A DNA stretch of 64,000 nt from Rotaria sp. Silwood1. Lineage: Eukaryota; Rotifera; Eurotatoria; Philodinida; Philodinidae. The position numbers were made by a program, and so were the translations under genes. The stretch lies in NCBI GenBank assembly GCA_905250075.1, contig CAJNOP010000410.1:65345-129344 (forward strand). Reading direction: 5' to 3'. Shown in pieces: positions 15,982-26,384 of the stretch. Under the pieces are notes generated by a model. It saw nothing but the letters and a program-made list of their open reading frames with translations. It did not search any database and was not told where the DNA came from. Position 1 is the stretch's first letter, and every line of letters starts with the position of its first letter.

Positions 15982-16774
15982 CAACTAACGAAGGAACGTT
16001 TTCAACTGTCAAATCCATTTTGAGTTCAAACTTAGTGCATAAGATAGCCCCTAGGAAAGTATGAAAAACCTCAAGAGATTAAATTCTCTTAGGCCTTCTG
16101 TACAAAGTTATAGGTATTTTACTGAAATTTTAGCCTAGGGCATGATATATATGAACAAATTGAATAACAATGTTTCAGTCTGAGATTTTACCCATAGCAG
16201 TGGCGTACGCAGAAATTTTTCAAGGGGGGGCCCAACTTCGTAGGGGGGCCGGCAATGGCACAAAAAATTTTTTATCACGTGAAAATATTTTTTCCTGTAC
16301 CCCCCTCCAGGACTTTTTCGTCTCAAGGGGGGGCCCAGGCCCCCTCGACCCCCCTGCGTACGCCGCTGACCCATAGACAGGTCTATTGATGATTAGAATA
16401 TCCTGAAAGTTTCAACTCAACAGAACATATCCTTTCCGAGATACTAGCATCCCAAAAATGACTCCTATAGGACAACAAATGCTAGGATTTTCTGTTTTTT
16501 GAGACTTTATTATCTCGGGAAGGATATGTTCTTTTAAGCTGAAATTTTTAGCATATTCTAATCATCAATAGACCTGTCTGTGGGGAAAATCTCAGATCCA
16601 AACGCCGTCATTCGGTTTGTTCGTACGTACCATGCTTTAGACTAAAATTTTAGTAACATGCCTATAACTCTGGACAGAAGACCTAAGGAGATTTAATCAC
16701 TTGATGTTTTTCATACCTCACTCGGTTTGAACTCAAAAAGGATTTAACAGTTGAAAACGTTTCCTCATTAGTTG
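15982..16774. mobile_element. Foldback (long inverted repeat) element, interrupted by a hAT MITE
   Basis: The left end reads CAACTAACGAAGGAACGTTT and the right end is its imperfect reverse complement (AAACGTTTCCTCATTAGTTG, ending at 16774). Pairing continues inward, for example TTCAACTGTCAAATCC with GGATTTAACAGTTGAA, and GACAGGTCTATTGATGATTA with TAATCATCAATAGACCTGTC. The left arm is split by the 171-bp hAT MITE at 16198-16368, so the foldback is older than that insertion. No coding capacity. It is related in end sequence to the element at 22008-23013. Confidence 0.75.
16198..16368. mobile_element. hAT MITE family 1, copy 1
   Basis: A 171-bp element with terminal inverted repeats CAGTGGCGTACGCAG / CTGCGTACGCCGCTG. 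It is flanked by a perfect 8-bp target duplication ACCCATAG (16190-16197 and 16369-16376), the hallmark of hAT transposition. The interior has G-runs near the left end and C-runs near the right end that can pair. It is non-autonomous. Confidence 0.92.
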
Positions 16775-17290
16775 TTTTTTCAATATACTAAAAAAATGAC
16801 TAGACATAAAAATGCTTTGTTTGATAAGGTTCTGAAATTTTGACTATGAATTCAATGTGCAATAAAAACAAAAAACTCCTATCGTCTACATAAATAGATT
16901 ATGTTCATCTTACATAATAATTGTTCAATTGATACCTATCACAACAGGCGTTGCTTTATAAAAACTTTAATTCGCTGATAGAATAATATTTCCAAATGAA
17001 ACTTATCAAGCTCGTTTCCCTAATGAACATTAGGTTTTTCTATATTAGTCTTTTCTTTCCTATTAAAAACCTTACTCTCATATTTGAACACACATATATA
17101 TCATAATAAAATATTATTTCGTTGATTATTCCATATGATTATCGAAATTTTTTTTGCAAGACATAAAATTCTTTGATAATAATATCGATGTTATATTTAT
17201 TATTTTTCTTTTTTTTCAAAAAAAAACTTTCAAATGAATATTATATTCTCAGTTGATATAACGCGAGAAACAAGAAAATGAATCATTCAT
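16775..17290. other. Intergenic AT-rich region
   Basis: Lies between the foldback element and the eEF1D stop codon. No gene or repeat was recognised; its right end is presumably the eEF1D 3' untranslated region. Confidence 0.45.
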
Positions 17291-18648
17291 TTAGATTTTG
17301 TTGAATGCGACAACATCAATCGATTGAACATAATCTTCAAATTCACAAATTTTTTCTTCAAGAAAATCAGTTCCAATCTAAACACCCACACAAATAAAAT
17401 ATTTTAAAAACTAAAAAAATAATTTACTTTATCATCTTCAACAACACAACCAATTTGTAATTTTTTAACACCAAAAGCAACTGGTAAAAGTTTAGCTATA
17501 AATAATAATATAAGAAAAATTCAAATATAAATTTTCTACTAACATTGTCCCCAAACAAGACCATCAGCTTCAATTGATCTTACACATTTTTCCATAGCAG
17601 CAAGATCAGTTTCATCATCCCAAGGTTTAACATCTAATACAATTGTACTTTTAGCAATAACTTGTTCCTCTTGAAAAGTCCAAAAAAAAAAACAAAACAA
17701 TTCACATTTTTAATAAAGCAATTTTTTTACTCTTTGATTTTTTTGCTGCATAATCAGCTAAACGTTTTTTTGTTTCTGCACTTTGTTCTTCATCATCAGA
17801 ACCAAATAAATCAACATCATCATCATCAGCAGCAGCACTAGCAACAGGTTTTGGTTCAACTGGTTTCTAAAATAAATAAAATTCTATTCTTATTGAACAA
17901 TAAATCAAACGAGATAGAAGGATAAAAAGAAAAAGATCTTTTCTACTAGGAGGAAAAAAAAAGAAAACTATGATTTTTTGCTTTCTATAGATATCTAACC
18001 GCACTAATCGTTTGTTTGTTTAATTCAAGTTGTTCAACACGTCGTTTAAGATCATCAAGTATTTGTAAAATATTTTTATGTGTTTCTTCAATATTTGCTA
18101 GACGTTGTTCAGTAGTTGTATTTGTTTCATTGGATATTATTGTTGTTGTATCAGTTTTGTTAATCATTTTTCTAACATCACGAATATGTTCACTTAAACT
18201 TGCCTGCAAGATTGACGAGAAATTTATTATGTACAAATATAGTTTGCACTCCATGCGTTAAAAAAAAAGAAAAGATATGTGCGAACAAATTGAAAAATCA
18301 TAGATTCACATAACAGAAGCAAGAGGATATATGGGGAAGGGTTAGTTAGTTAAAAACAAAGTGTTATAGTGCGTCTTGTATTTTTATCATTCGAGTAACA
18401 AAAAAAAAGGTTCGGACCTGTTCTTGTTGTTTTGATGGTGGTTCAACTTTTTCTTGTTTGACTTGTTGAACAGATAATGTTGTATTATTTGGTTTTTCAC
18501 TCTAGTAAAATTTAAAAAAAAAAATTGAATAGAAATTTTGATGAATTATTATTAAAAAAATTACAAAAACATGATAATGTGTTTGTTCAGCAAGTTCAAC
18601 TTCGTATTTAGGAAACCAACTATTAACATGAATTAAATGTTCAAGCAT
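17291..18648 (-). CDS. EEF1D: Elongation factor 1-delta (eEF1B delta guanine exchange subunit)
   Basis: Seven exons on the minus strand (18648-18565, 18501-18418, 18203-18000, 17866-17731, 17669-17544, 17495-17428, 17377-17291) give 262 residues. The protein recharges eEF1A with GTP during translation elongation. The C-terminal exchange domain (about residues 170-262) contains [43 protein letters not shown] and the family ending [16 protein letters not shown]. Ahead of it lies the acidic [14 protein letters not shown] stretch shared by eEF1B beta and delta, a likely casein kinase 2 target. The N-terminal half contains a heptad-like segment ([20 protein letters not shown]) that fits the delta-subunit leucine zipper and argues for delta rather than beta. 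The start at 18648 gives an N-terminus resembling vertebrate eEF1D. It is 141 bp downstream of MED11 on the same strand. Confidence 0.93.
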
Positions 18649-18789
18649 TGTTGTACGTTTAATGAAGTCAAAGAAAAAAAAAAGTTTTTAAAAAATCTAA
18701 AAATCATCAAGAGTATAATATTTATATGTTTACAACATGTCGATATGTATAATGTAATATTTCAAAAGAAATAATTCTTTATTTTAATA

Positions 18790-19185
18790 TTAAAGTTGAG
18801 CTAATTGTCCTTCAAGTTCTTTAACACGTTCTCGACTTCGTTGTAATTGAGAATTATTTTTTAATTCATATAATTTATTTCGTATTGTTTCTGTTCTCAT
18901 TGAAGCTAAATTAAAATCTAACCATGAACCATAACATGAATCTTCATGTGGTAAACCAGATGATATACGTTCTAAATTAGCTACACTTGTATGTAATAAT
19001 AATTGAACTGCTTGAGCATTTTCCGAAAAACTTCGAGCTATAGATTCAACTTGTTCACGAGGAACTTGTTCAGAACTTAATTGTTGTACAATATTACCAG
19101 CATGCCAAAGCATTGTTGTTAATTTATTTTCAGCTTGACGTAATTGTTCGAGAGTATGAGATGTTGTATTTGTAAAATCCGTCAT
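18790..19185 (-). CDS. MED11: Mediator complex subunit 11
   Basis: A single-exon reading frame of 131 residues (human 117). MED11 belongs to the Mediator head module, pairs with MED22 in a helical bundle, and links RNA polymerase II with TFIIH. The sequence shows helix 1 LEQLRQAENKLTTMLWHAGN, a second helix with SIARSFSENAQAVQLLL, then the diagnostic ISSGLPHEDSCYGS (family: TGQPHEGSSYSS) and a helical C-terminus. The frame is open upstream to 19248, but MTDFTNTT at 19185 matches the expected length, so the extra residues are probably untranslated. Its 3' end lies 141 bp upstream of the eEF1D start, so the two genes are tightly spaced in tandem. Confidence 0.88.
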   Translation of the reverse strand: MTDFTNTTSHTLEQLRQAENKLTTMLWHAGNIVQQLSSEQVPREQVESIARSFSENAQAVQLLLHTSVANLERISSGLPHEDSCYGSWLDFNLASMRTETIRNKLYELKNNSQLQRSRERVKELEGQLAQL

Positions 19186-19820
19186 ATTTTGAAGTAATAC
19201 AGAATAATGACGATGTTTTACACACGAAAGTAAAATTAACACCACCAAGGTCTATGATCAATTCATGATTGGTTAATAAATAAATTTTTTTATTGAATAA
19301 AAATTTAAAATAAAAATAAAATTTTATTTATTTTTTTCGACAAAAAAAAAAAAAAAAAAAAAATTTTTTTTCATGATAAAAGAAAATTTCATTGGTTATT
19401 TAAACGACCAATTAAAATATTTTAGATATTTCAGAATAATATTTCTAATTATTAATGTAACAAGTAGAATTCAATTCTCTTTTTTTTTTTTTACTTTATT
19501 TCGAAAACAACAAAATTTACTATATACACTTTAATTCTCAATATTACAACGTAGTATGTATTAATAAATTAAAGTTTATATTTCGATCAGAATACTTCTA
19601 TTATCTGAACTAAGGATATGTAATTTTAATTAACTAATTATCGATTCAGTATATTTTAAGAATTACAATCTTAAGTTAACAAAAATTGTCAAATAATATA
19701 AAGTAGAGAAGAAAATATTTACATCAAATTGTTTTTGCAGGAGGAATAATTAAAAATGAGAGATCAACATCATTTGATATCTTAACTTTACCCAATTGAT
19801 GTGAAATTTCAACTACAGAT
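19186..19820. other. AT-rich region upstream of MED11
   Basis: Contains long A and T runs (near 19340-19370 and 19480-19492) and presumably the MED11 promoter. No coding exon was recognised. Confidence 0.4.
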
Positions 19821-20052
19821 ACTAGAAACCAGAGGTCCAAACAGGGCACTGGGACTATTGCTCAACCTGATCCTGATCCGCCTGCCATAGGCATCACTTA
19901 TGGTTTTCAGACTAGTGCAAGTGACAGGCCAAAAATTGCTTGGATCTCTGACTTGCACCAGTCTGAAAACTATAGGTGATGCCTATGGCAGGCAGATCAG
20001 GATCAGGTTGAGCAATAGTCCCAGTGCCCTGTTTGTACCTCTGGTTTCTAGT
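19821..20052. mobile_element. Small foldback element
   Basis: A 232-bp inverted repeat: ACTAGAAACCAGAGGT at the left pairs with ACCTCTGGTTTCTAGT at the right. Pairing continues through CAGGGCACTGGGACTATTGC and CCTGATCCTGATC to the centre with few mismatches. It is GC-richer than its surroundings. No clear target duplication was found, so the superfamily is unknown. Confidence 0.7.
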
Positions 20053-20363
20053 CTGTCGTCATTATTATACTCGTTCGAAAGACCTGGCAGGCCTAAAAAA
20101 CGTGGCCTGCTTGGAAGTATTCTCTAGTGACAAAAATCAATCGTTTTTTTACTCTCGAACAATTTATTAGGGTTCATAAAGCTCTAAACATCAGTACTTT
20201 GGTTTTGCATCAAAATCATTGCATATTTTATAAAAACAAATGAAGAACCAATTTTGAAAAAGCTTGAAAGATATAGTGTGAAGTGTCTCAAAGATAGACG
20301 AGGCTCTTAAGCAGACACAACGTAGTCCTATGAAAACCTACGAAAATTGTTTTTCTCCAACAT

Positions 20364-20534
20364 CAGTGGCGTACGCAGAAATTTTTCAAGGGGGGCCCAA
20401 CTTCGTAGGGGGGGCCGGCCATGGCACAAAAAATTTTTTATCACGTGAAAATATTTTTTCCTGTACCCCTCTCCAGGACTTTTTCGTCTCAAGGGGGGGC
20501 CCGGGCCCCCTCGGTCCCCCTGCGTACGCCACTG
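20364..20534. mobile_element. hAT MITE family 1, copy 2
   Basis: The same 171-bp length as the copy at 16198 and nearly identical in sequence. Terminal repeats are CAGTGGCGTACGCAG / CTGCGTACGCCACTG. The perfect 8-bp target duplication is TCCAACAT (20356-20363 and 20535-20542). The intact duplication and high similarity suggest recent movement. Confidence 0.93.
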
Positions 20535-20868
20535 TCCAACATGTATGTAAAAACACATTGGGTGAATACTTATGATATTATCGTACGTGTAAGCTAAATC
20601 TAATCCATGAAATAAGTCTCTAATTTTCATAGAGTTGTTATCTCAATAGATTCTATATTTATGACTCACTGTTTCGTACTTCCGTGAGAAATATTCATAA
20701 CACTGCTACTACCATAATGAACATTTGTGATTTATGTGTGGTTATAAACGAACTAAACGGATTATATCTAAAACTAATACTTTATTTATTAGTTTTTCAT
20801 AAATTTTAATTCGATTCGATTATTTGTTTGTTAATTTATGAAAGAAAAATTTAGAACATAATTTTTTA

Positions 20869-21072
20869 GATTTCTTTTTAAAAGCTGGTGTTGCAATAGC
20901 TCGTCTATGTAAAAAATGTGATGGTTCAGGATGTTCAGATGCATATTATTGTTGAGAATGTACAATTACAGAAAAAGATCGTGATAGTTGCCCAAAAATT
21001 GTTAATTTAGGAAGTACAAAAAAACAGATTTATTTTATGAAAGCAAAAAAATTTGATTTTAAAAAATGTTAA
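20869..21072 (+). pseudogene. PHF5A: PHF5A-like (SF3b subunit) pseudogene with internal deletion and stop codon
   Basis: Translation shows AGVAIARLCKKCDG, then SGCSDAYYC, a TGA stop at 20953-20955, then [20 protein letters not shown] and a degraded C-terminus ending in KKFDFKKC before TAA at 21070. Real PHF5A is one of the most conserved spliceosomal proteins (U2 snRNP SF3b, about 110 residues, zinc-knot fold). Here roughly 37 residues carrying most zinc-binding cysteines are missing, with no shift of frame, and a lysine codon has become TGA. The match is preceded by TTTTTTAG, like an intron acceptor, so this looks like a gene fragment rather than a full processed copy. It ends 55 bp before the CD2BP2 start codon and could be transcribed in that gene's 5' region. 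Confidence 0.85.
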
Positions 21073-21127
21073 ACATATTTTTTGTATAAAATAAATAAAA
21101 AGATTAAAATATAATTCTAGATTTAAT

Positions 21128-24000
21128 ATGGATGATAAAAAAAAACGTAAAGTTACGTTTCGTGATATACCTGAAGAACATAAAAAACAAAAAAATACTA
21201 CAAATGATACACGTTTACATAGTGGAAAATATACATTAGATAGTGATGAAGATGATGATGATGATGAACAAGGAAATGTTAAACAAATGAATCAAAATGA
21301 TCTTGATGGTTTGTTTTAATAACGAAATTTTTTTATTTCTAAAAAAAAAAAAACAAAACATATATATATTGTTTTATTTCTTCTTCAGAAATTGGACAAG
21401 AAGGTGCTACGATTGGTTTTGATGATGATGTTAAAATAACACCATTTAATATTGATGAAGAATTAGAAGAAGGACATTATGATGAAACAGGTTGTTTTCA
21501 ATGGAAAAAAAAAGACGTATGTATATATATATATCTTCTTTAGAACTAGTACTAGCTCTATGCCACAATATAGTCAGCATTCTCTCAGATGAGTGATACA
21601 AGACAAATAGTTTTCAGTGATTTGCAGAGGGCTGTCCGGACACCTCCTAGGAGAAAAAATTCCAGGAGGGAAGTACAGGGCTAAAAGACTATTTATAAGA
21701 TCAAGAATTTTTTTCTCCTGGCGGCCATTCCCGTTAGGAAATTTCTGGCTATGCCCATGGGATCATGTCATACTGTTGGTATTGAGGTTTACATACAGTA
21801 TCTTGTGAGGGTGGGTGTGGTTCCGGGTCATTAAATAAGCGAAAAATTCTTTCGAAGAAGTTGGAATTCGGTGAAAACGGACTAATTCACTAGTGATGAT
21901 TTAAAGATTAGAGACTTGTACAATTTTCCATGTTCAATTGAAGATCTTTTTGACGTCTGCATTTCATTGAAGATAAAAGAAAACCAATGAAGACTTATGA
22001 GGGAAGGTCGTCAACTGTTAAATCGCCTGTGCGTTGAGACTATGTGCATTATGTAGGTACCAATGAGTAATGAACATCTTGAAAAAAGTTCGGGTGACTA
22101 GCTTATTGCTACGAAGATACTACACTTTTATGGTATGTTTTTAACTGAATACCGTGGTCTCCCTCAGAAACATCAGAAAAATTGATTTTCGAATTTCGGT
22201 TTGAAACTGTACATAGAACGAGGACTTATCAAGATTAATATTTTATGAACGGTTTAGGTGTTTCTGACTTCTTCCTTTCCTGAAATGAGAATATCAAATC
22301 TTCTGATTTATCCGAATAAAGTTATCATAGTTGTATCTACGGATAGGAACTGCAAAAGGATCTGAAATTTTTACAAAATACTATTCTTAGTAAAACCTCT
22401 TTCTATGTAAAGAAATGCAAAAATCAATTTCTCTGATGTCCCTGAGAAAAATCACGGCATTCATTTAAAAGCATACCCATAAAAGTGCAACATCTCCATA
22501 GCAATAAGCTAGTCGCCCGAATTGTTTTTTCAAGATATTCATTACTCATTGGTACCTATATAATGCATCTAGCAGAGATGTCCATCGCGGCTGAAACTCT
22601 ACCGCTGCCGCGCCGCGGCATTAGAAAAAAAAAGTTACCGCGCCGCGATGGTTTAAAAAAAAGTCACCGCGCCGCGATGAGTAATAAACTTGCCGCTGCC
22701 GCGATGGTTTTCAAAAAAGTGTTTCGATTTTCACTGCTGCAACTGTATTGGACCAGAAATATTGGTACTAGTCCATCAGATTCATTCAGTCTCGGGGTGT
22801 TTCATTTGTAAACAATGAAATTCTATTAAATTCATGCAGTTTTTCAATGTCCTCGAAAAAAAAATGCTGCCGCTGCCGCGATGAGCTTTTAAGAAACCTG
22901 CCGCTGCCGCGCCGCCACCGCCACGGCGGCAGCGACAGCGCCGCCATGGACATCTCTGTCATCTAGTCTCAAAGCAAAAGTAATTGATCAGTTGGTAACC
23001 TTTCCTTGTTAGAAAGAAAGAAGATTGATGTTTGAATTTTCTAGAAAATCTAATAATAAAAATATTTCTAAATGTAACAATTTTTGTATGTATTTTTAGA
23101 AAGATGAAGTTCATGATGCATGGCTTGATGAAATTGATTGGACAAATGTTAAAAATTATAAATTAAAAAATCCTGATGCAACAGGAGAAGATCTTGATGA
23201 TCAAAAACAAAGTAATTTATCTAATAATGATGATGATGATGATGATGATGAAACAGATAAAAATCAATTTAATGAAATAAATACTATTCAATCAATGCTT
23301 ACAATTATGGAACCAGGTGAAACTGTTGTTCGTACAATAAAACGTCTTGGAACAATTTTATCTAAGTAAGAATAACTTGCTTAAAAAAAAGTATTTTTCA
23401 TAAGATTTATTTATTTAGTAATAAACCAAAACAACAATGGAAACAACGTAAACCACTTCCTGGTGAAATTCCAATAGCAAAAAACATTGAACAAACATCT
23501 GAAGAATTAAAAAAAAATAAACTTTTACTTGAAGAAATGTCTGGTCTTGCTAATCAATTTGTATCCAATGGTGAACTTGATATCTATCAAGAAACTTATG
23601 AACGTCTTAAAGCAAAACTTGATCGTCTTCAATCATCATCAAATTCAACAACAACAACAAATTCAACATTTGATATGTATGCTGATAGTGATATTTCATC
23701 ATCTGTAAATAAACCAACATCATCAACAGACACAGATCGTAAAAAAACAAAAACAAAAGAATTTTTATATTAATTAATCTTTGTTTTTTTTTTTGTTAAG
23801 GTTCATCAAAAGTTCTTTGGGAATATAAAACAGATGTAGATTCAATAGAAAATCTTCAAGGTCCATTTACAACTGAACAAATGATTCGTTTAACAAATAT
23901 GGAAGGAAAATTAGATAAAAATAAAGTATTATGTCGTCGTATTGGTACTGAACAATTCTATTCAATAAAACGTATTGATTTTGATCTTTATCTTGATTAA
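21128..24000 (+). CDS. CD2BP2: CD2BP2, U5 snRNP 52K protein with a degenerate GYF domain
   Basis: Five exons (21128-21308, 21389-21516, 23100-23365, 23419-23738, 23801-24000) give 364 residues. CD2BP2 associates with the U5/tri-snRNP splicing machinery. Matching features are KKRKVTFRDIP at the N-terminus, a KYTLDSDEDDDDDE acidic stretch, ITPFNIDEELEEGHYD, AWLDEIDW, MSGLANQFVSNGELDIYQET, and the C-terminal GYF-type domain (about 299-364) ending FYSIKRIDFDLYLD. The domain keeps GPFTTEQM, but the tryptophan and the GYF tripeptide that bind proline-rich ligands are replaced (LTNMEGKL). The exon 4 donor is placed at GATC|GT so that exon 5 joins in frame. The second intron (21517-23099) is swollen by a foldback element carrying a GC-rich hAT MITE. 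Confidence 0.94.
22008..23013. mobile_element. Foldback element in CD2BP2 intron, interrupted by a GC-rich MITE
   Basis: The left arm (GGAAGGTCGTCAACTGTTAA, GGTACCAATGAGTAATGAAC, GGGTGACTAGCTTATTGC) pairs with the right arm (GCAATAAGCTAGTCGCCC, ATTCATTACTCATTGGTACC). The outermost part of the right arm (TAGTCTCAAAGC... GTTGGTAACCTTTCC) lies beyond the MITE at 22573-22958. The foldback therefore predates that insertion. The end sequence resembles the foldback at 15982-16774. Boundaries are approximate. Confidence 0.65.
22573..22958. mobile_element. GC-rich hAT MITE family 2, copy A
   Basis: Terminal repeats are CAGAGATGTCCATCGCGGC and GCCATGGACATCTCTG. The flanking 8-mers GCATCTAG and TCATCTAG agree at seven of eight positions, fitting a hAT target duplication. 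The interior has repeated GCCGCTGCCGCG-type units at both sides of an AT-rich core. That core is the reverse complement of part of the core of copy C (50840-51278). It lies in an intron of CD2BP2. Confidence 0.85.
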
Positions 24001-24102
24001 ATTGTTCATCTGTAAATAAAAACATTAGTTTTTTTTGTCTTTTTCTTATTCATTCAATAAAAGATAACAACTTTTTCTGATCAAGATCTATTACTTTCTT
24101 AT
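24001..24102. other. CD2BP2 3' flank
   Basis: A short stretch with two ATTCAATAAA/GTAAATAAA-like motifs near 24013 and 24055 that could serve as polyadenylation signals. In DNA this AT-rich the motif alone is weak evidence. Confidence 0.35.
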
Positions 24103-25059
24103 CAGAGACCGTCACAGGGCGCTTTTTTCACGCCCTGCCCTGCCCTGAAGATTAGTCATGATTTTTTTTCGCCCTGCCCTGCCCACAGGACTACTAAATT
24201 GGGTTTCCTTATTACAAGACCTCAAAAATTGATAAAAGTTATGTGGCTGCTTTCAAGTTTGATATTAAAATTTTATTCATGTAGGTTCAAAAAAGTGTTA
24301 AAATAAAACCCAGTTGACAATGAAAAAAATCGTATAATAGAGAATAGAGTCCTGCATCGGATCGGGTTTTCAAACCCGATACATTCACCGTTATTCATAG
24401 TGAATATAACAATTAACAACGATGCCTGGTCGAATGTGTGTGACAGACACCCATATCGAAACAAGCAGAGCTGGTGGTCTTTGAAGTTGCTACAGCCAAT
24501 AGTGGATATGTCGGGTTTGAAAACCCGACCCGATGCAGGACTCTACTAGAGAACAATATCCGTGTTAAAACTTCAAAACAAATCTAATTTTAATGAATTT
24601 TTTCATATTTGAAACTTGATTAAAGTGTTTCTATTTTAATGAGATTATTCAACTTTAATCGTGATGCGTGTGAAACGCAATTTTTTGAATTTTTAATTTG
24701 AAAACTTCAGTTTCTTTGTGAATTCATCATCCTTCTATAATGATAAGTGTAACACTAGATCAAACTTTGACACATGCCATACGTCGAAGTGCGATAGGGA
24801 TTAGTACTAACTGGTGTAAATCAAAATACTGACAAATTAATTTTGTCTCACTTAAGGATGTTACTTTATTTTTATCTTTCTTTATAATAAAGATCGAATA
24901 AATAATAAAGAAGCTTTTTCTTCTATGAGAACATAAGCTTTAGCTTTTACTAAGTAGTTCAAAAGAATAAAAAAAAAATCGATTAGAATTAGATTTTTCA
25001 AGAATTTTTTATCAGAGCACCGGGCAAAGTTTTTTTGCCCTGTCCTGTGACGATCTCTG
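24103..25059. mobile_element. hAT-like element with a nested smaller element
   Basis: A 957-bp element. The left end CAGAGACCGTCACAGGGCG pairs with the right end, which reads CAGAGATCGTCACAGGACAG on the minus strand. A perfect 8-bp target duplication TTTCTTAT flanks it (24095-24102 and 25060-25067). CCCTGCCCTGCCC repeats lie near the left end and GCCCTGTCCTG near the right. There is no transposase frame, so it is non-autonomous. The 201-bp element at 24345-24545 lies inside it. Confidence 0.88.
24345..24545. mobile_element. Small hAT-type MITE nested in the 24103 element
   Basis: A 201-bp element with ends TAGAGTCCTGCATCGG / CCGATGCAGGACTCTA. Inner palindromes (CGGGTTTTCAAACCCG at the left, GGGTTTGAAAACCC at the right) strengthen each end. 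Flanking 8-mers ATAGAGAA and CTAGAGAA match at seven of eight positions. No coding capacity. Confidence 0.8.
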
Positions 25060-25207
25060 TTTCTTATGTATATAAACAAAATAGAAGAACACATGTAGGA
25101 CAAAAATAAAATTAGATGATGATTTATCATTCATTAGATTATTTTAAAGAGTGACGATGCATATTAATCGATGTCATAAAAAGATATTAAAAAATTTCTT
25201 ATGCTAC

Positions 25208-25765
25208 AATAGAACGTGTCTCTGCGCATTCTATTTCGAAACAGTCAAGATAAGATTCCATCGAAATGAGACCGCTTTTTTTAAACATTCTCTTGAGAAA
25301 CACCTGAGAATGGATTCCTTTGACTGATGAATGAATTTAACGTCACTTTTCATTTAAAAATGACAGCTCTGAAGTACGACACCCTGAAACTGATGGAACC
25401 TTCAATTAGTCATACTTTACAACTGGCAGTCCTGATTCCAAAAAAATTTTTTTTTTAATAACAGTTTGAGCCACGAAAAATTAGAGCTCGTCGAGTTGCA
25501 TCAGAATCAATCTTTCAAAAAATTATGTCTGAACTTCTCTTCAAGAACTCTTATAGTGAATTTAAATTCAAGCAATAACGACCAAGAATGCGTTCCAAAA
25601 AAATCTGGGACAGTTAAGAACACATTTAAAAAAAACCATGGAATGTGTTCTTAATGGTTCTATTTTGGAATGCTTTCCACTTTTGTTGGAACGTGTTCTT
25701 TTCTTAAAAAAAAGGGCTTTTAATTTTATGGAACGCGTTCTTTGAAGCAAATATTTTTCACTGGG
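25208..25765. repeat. Dispersed repeat, left-truncated copy
   Basis: About 558 bp, closely similar to 54921-55484. Both contain AATAGAACGTGTCTCTGCGCA, TCATACTTTACAACTG, GGAATGTGTTCTTAATGGTT and the terminal TTTTTCACTGGG. The full copy at 54688 starts with CCCAGTGCAAAATATT, the mirror of this terminus. This copy lacks that left end, so it is truncated. Confidence 0.8.
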
Positions 25766-26384
25766 TAGATTACAATTAATATGAGTTTATATCATCGTTT
25801 TGCACGATTGCTTTGTGCAGTCTTTCGCTCTACTTGATATTTTTTATTTAAATGATAATTTGTTTGTTTAATTTTCTTATAGGATGCTCACAACCATGAA
25901 ATAATGTAGCATTTTTTTTCGTGTACTTTTAATGTAATGTTGAATAGAGCGATACTACGGAACTTTTTAATGCAATGCGACGCACAATATTTATGTAGCT
26001 GTGTGCAAGTTTTTTTGTTTTTCTTTCTTTTATACTATACATACGCATCAATACTTAAGTGAATTTTAGGTGAGAAACTCTAGTTTTTATAAGTTCAACT
26101 CCTGGAACATTACGACTTCCATCTAATTTTATTCGATTGGGTTGAAAAATTTTGTTTTTTTTTAAAGATACCTAAGACTATATTGTAGAAGTAATTTTAA
26201 AGCTTTTAGAAAAATTTCACTTTCTATGAGACAAAAATTCGGCGCCGAAACCAGGTTCTTCGTTTTGAGGATTCTATATATTCGAACAATAAAGTGAAAA
26301 AGGAAAACGATTGATTTTATCTCTGGAATATAATTTCAAGTATGTGTAGTCAATATTTCAGGTCGATTGAATAGAACTAGATGT
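25766..26384. other. Intergenic AT-rich region
   Basis: No gene or repeat was recognised between the truncated dispersed repeat and the foldback element at 26385. Confidence 0.4.

Noticed and set aside
16135..16376. Overlapping reading frames on both strands rich in Gly, Pro and Arg
   Set aside because: They run through the hAT MITE; the same frames recur at 20328-20630 because the MITE is repeated. They are not genes.
20953..20955. TGA in the PHF5A-like frame as a selenocysteine or readthrough codon
   Set aside because: The codon replaces a conserved lysine and the protein also lacks most zinc ligands, so simple pseudogene decay explains it.
21627..21760. Possible hAT element beginning CAGAGGGCTGTCCGG
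   Set aside because: No matching inverted end or target duplication could be found; GGCTATGCCCATG nearby is only suggestive.
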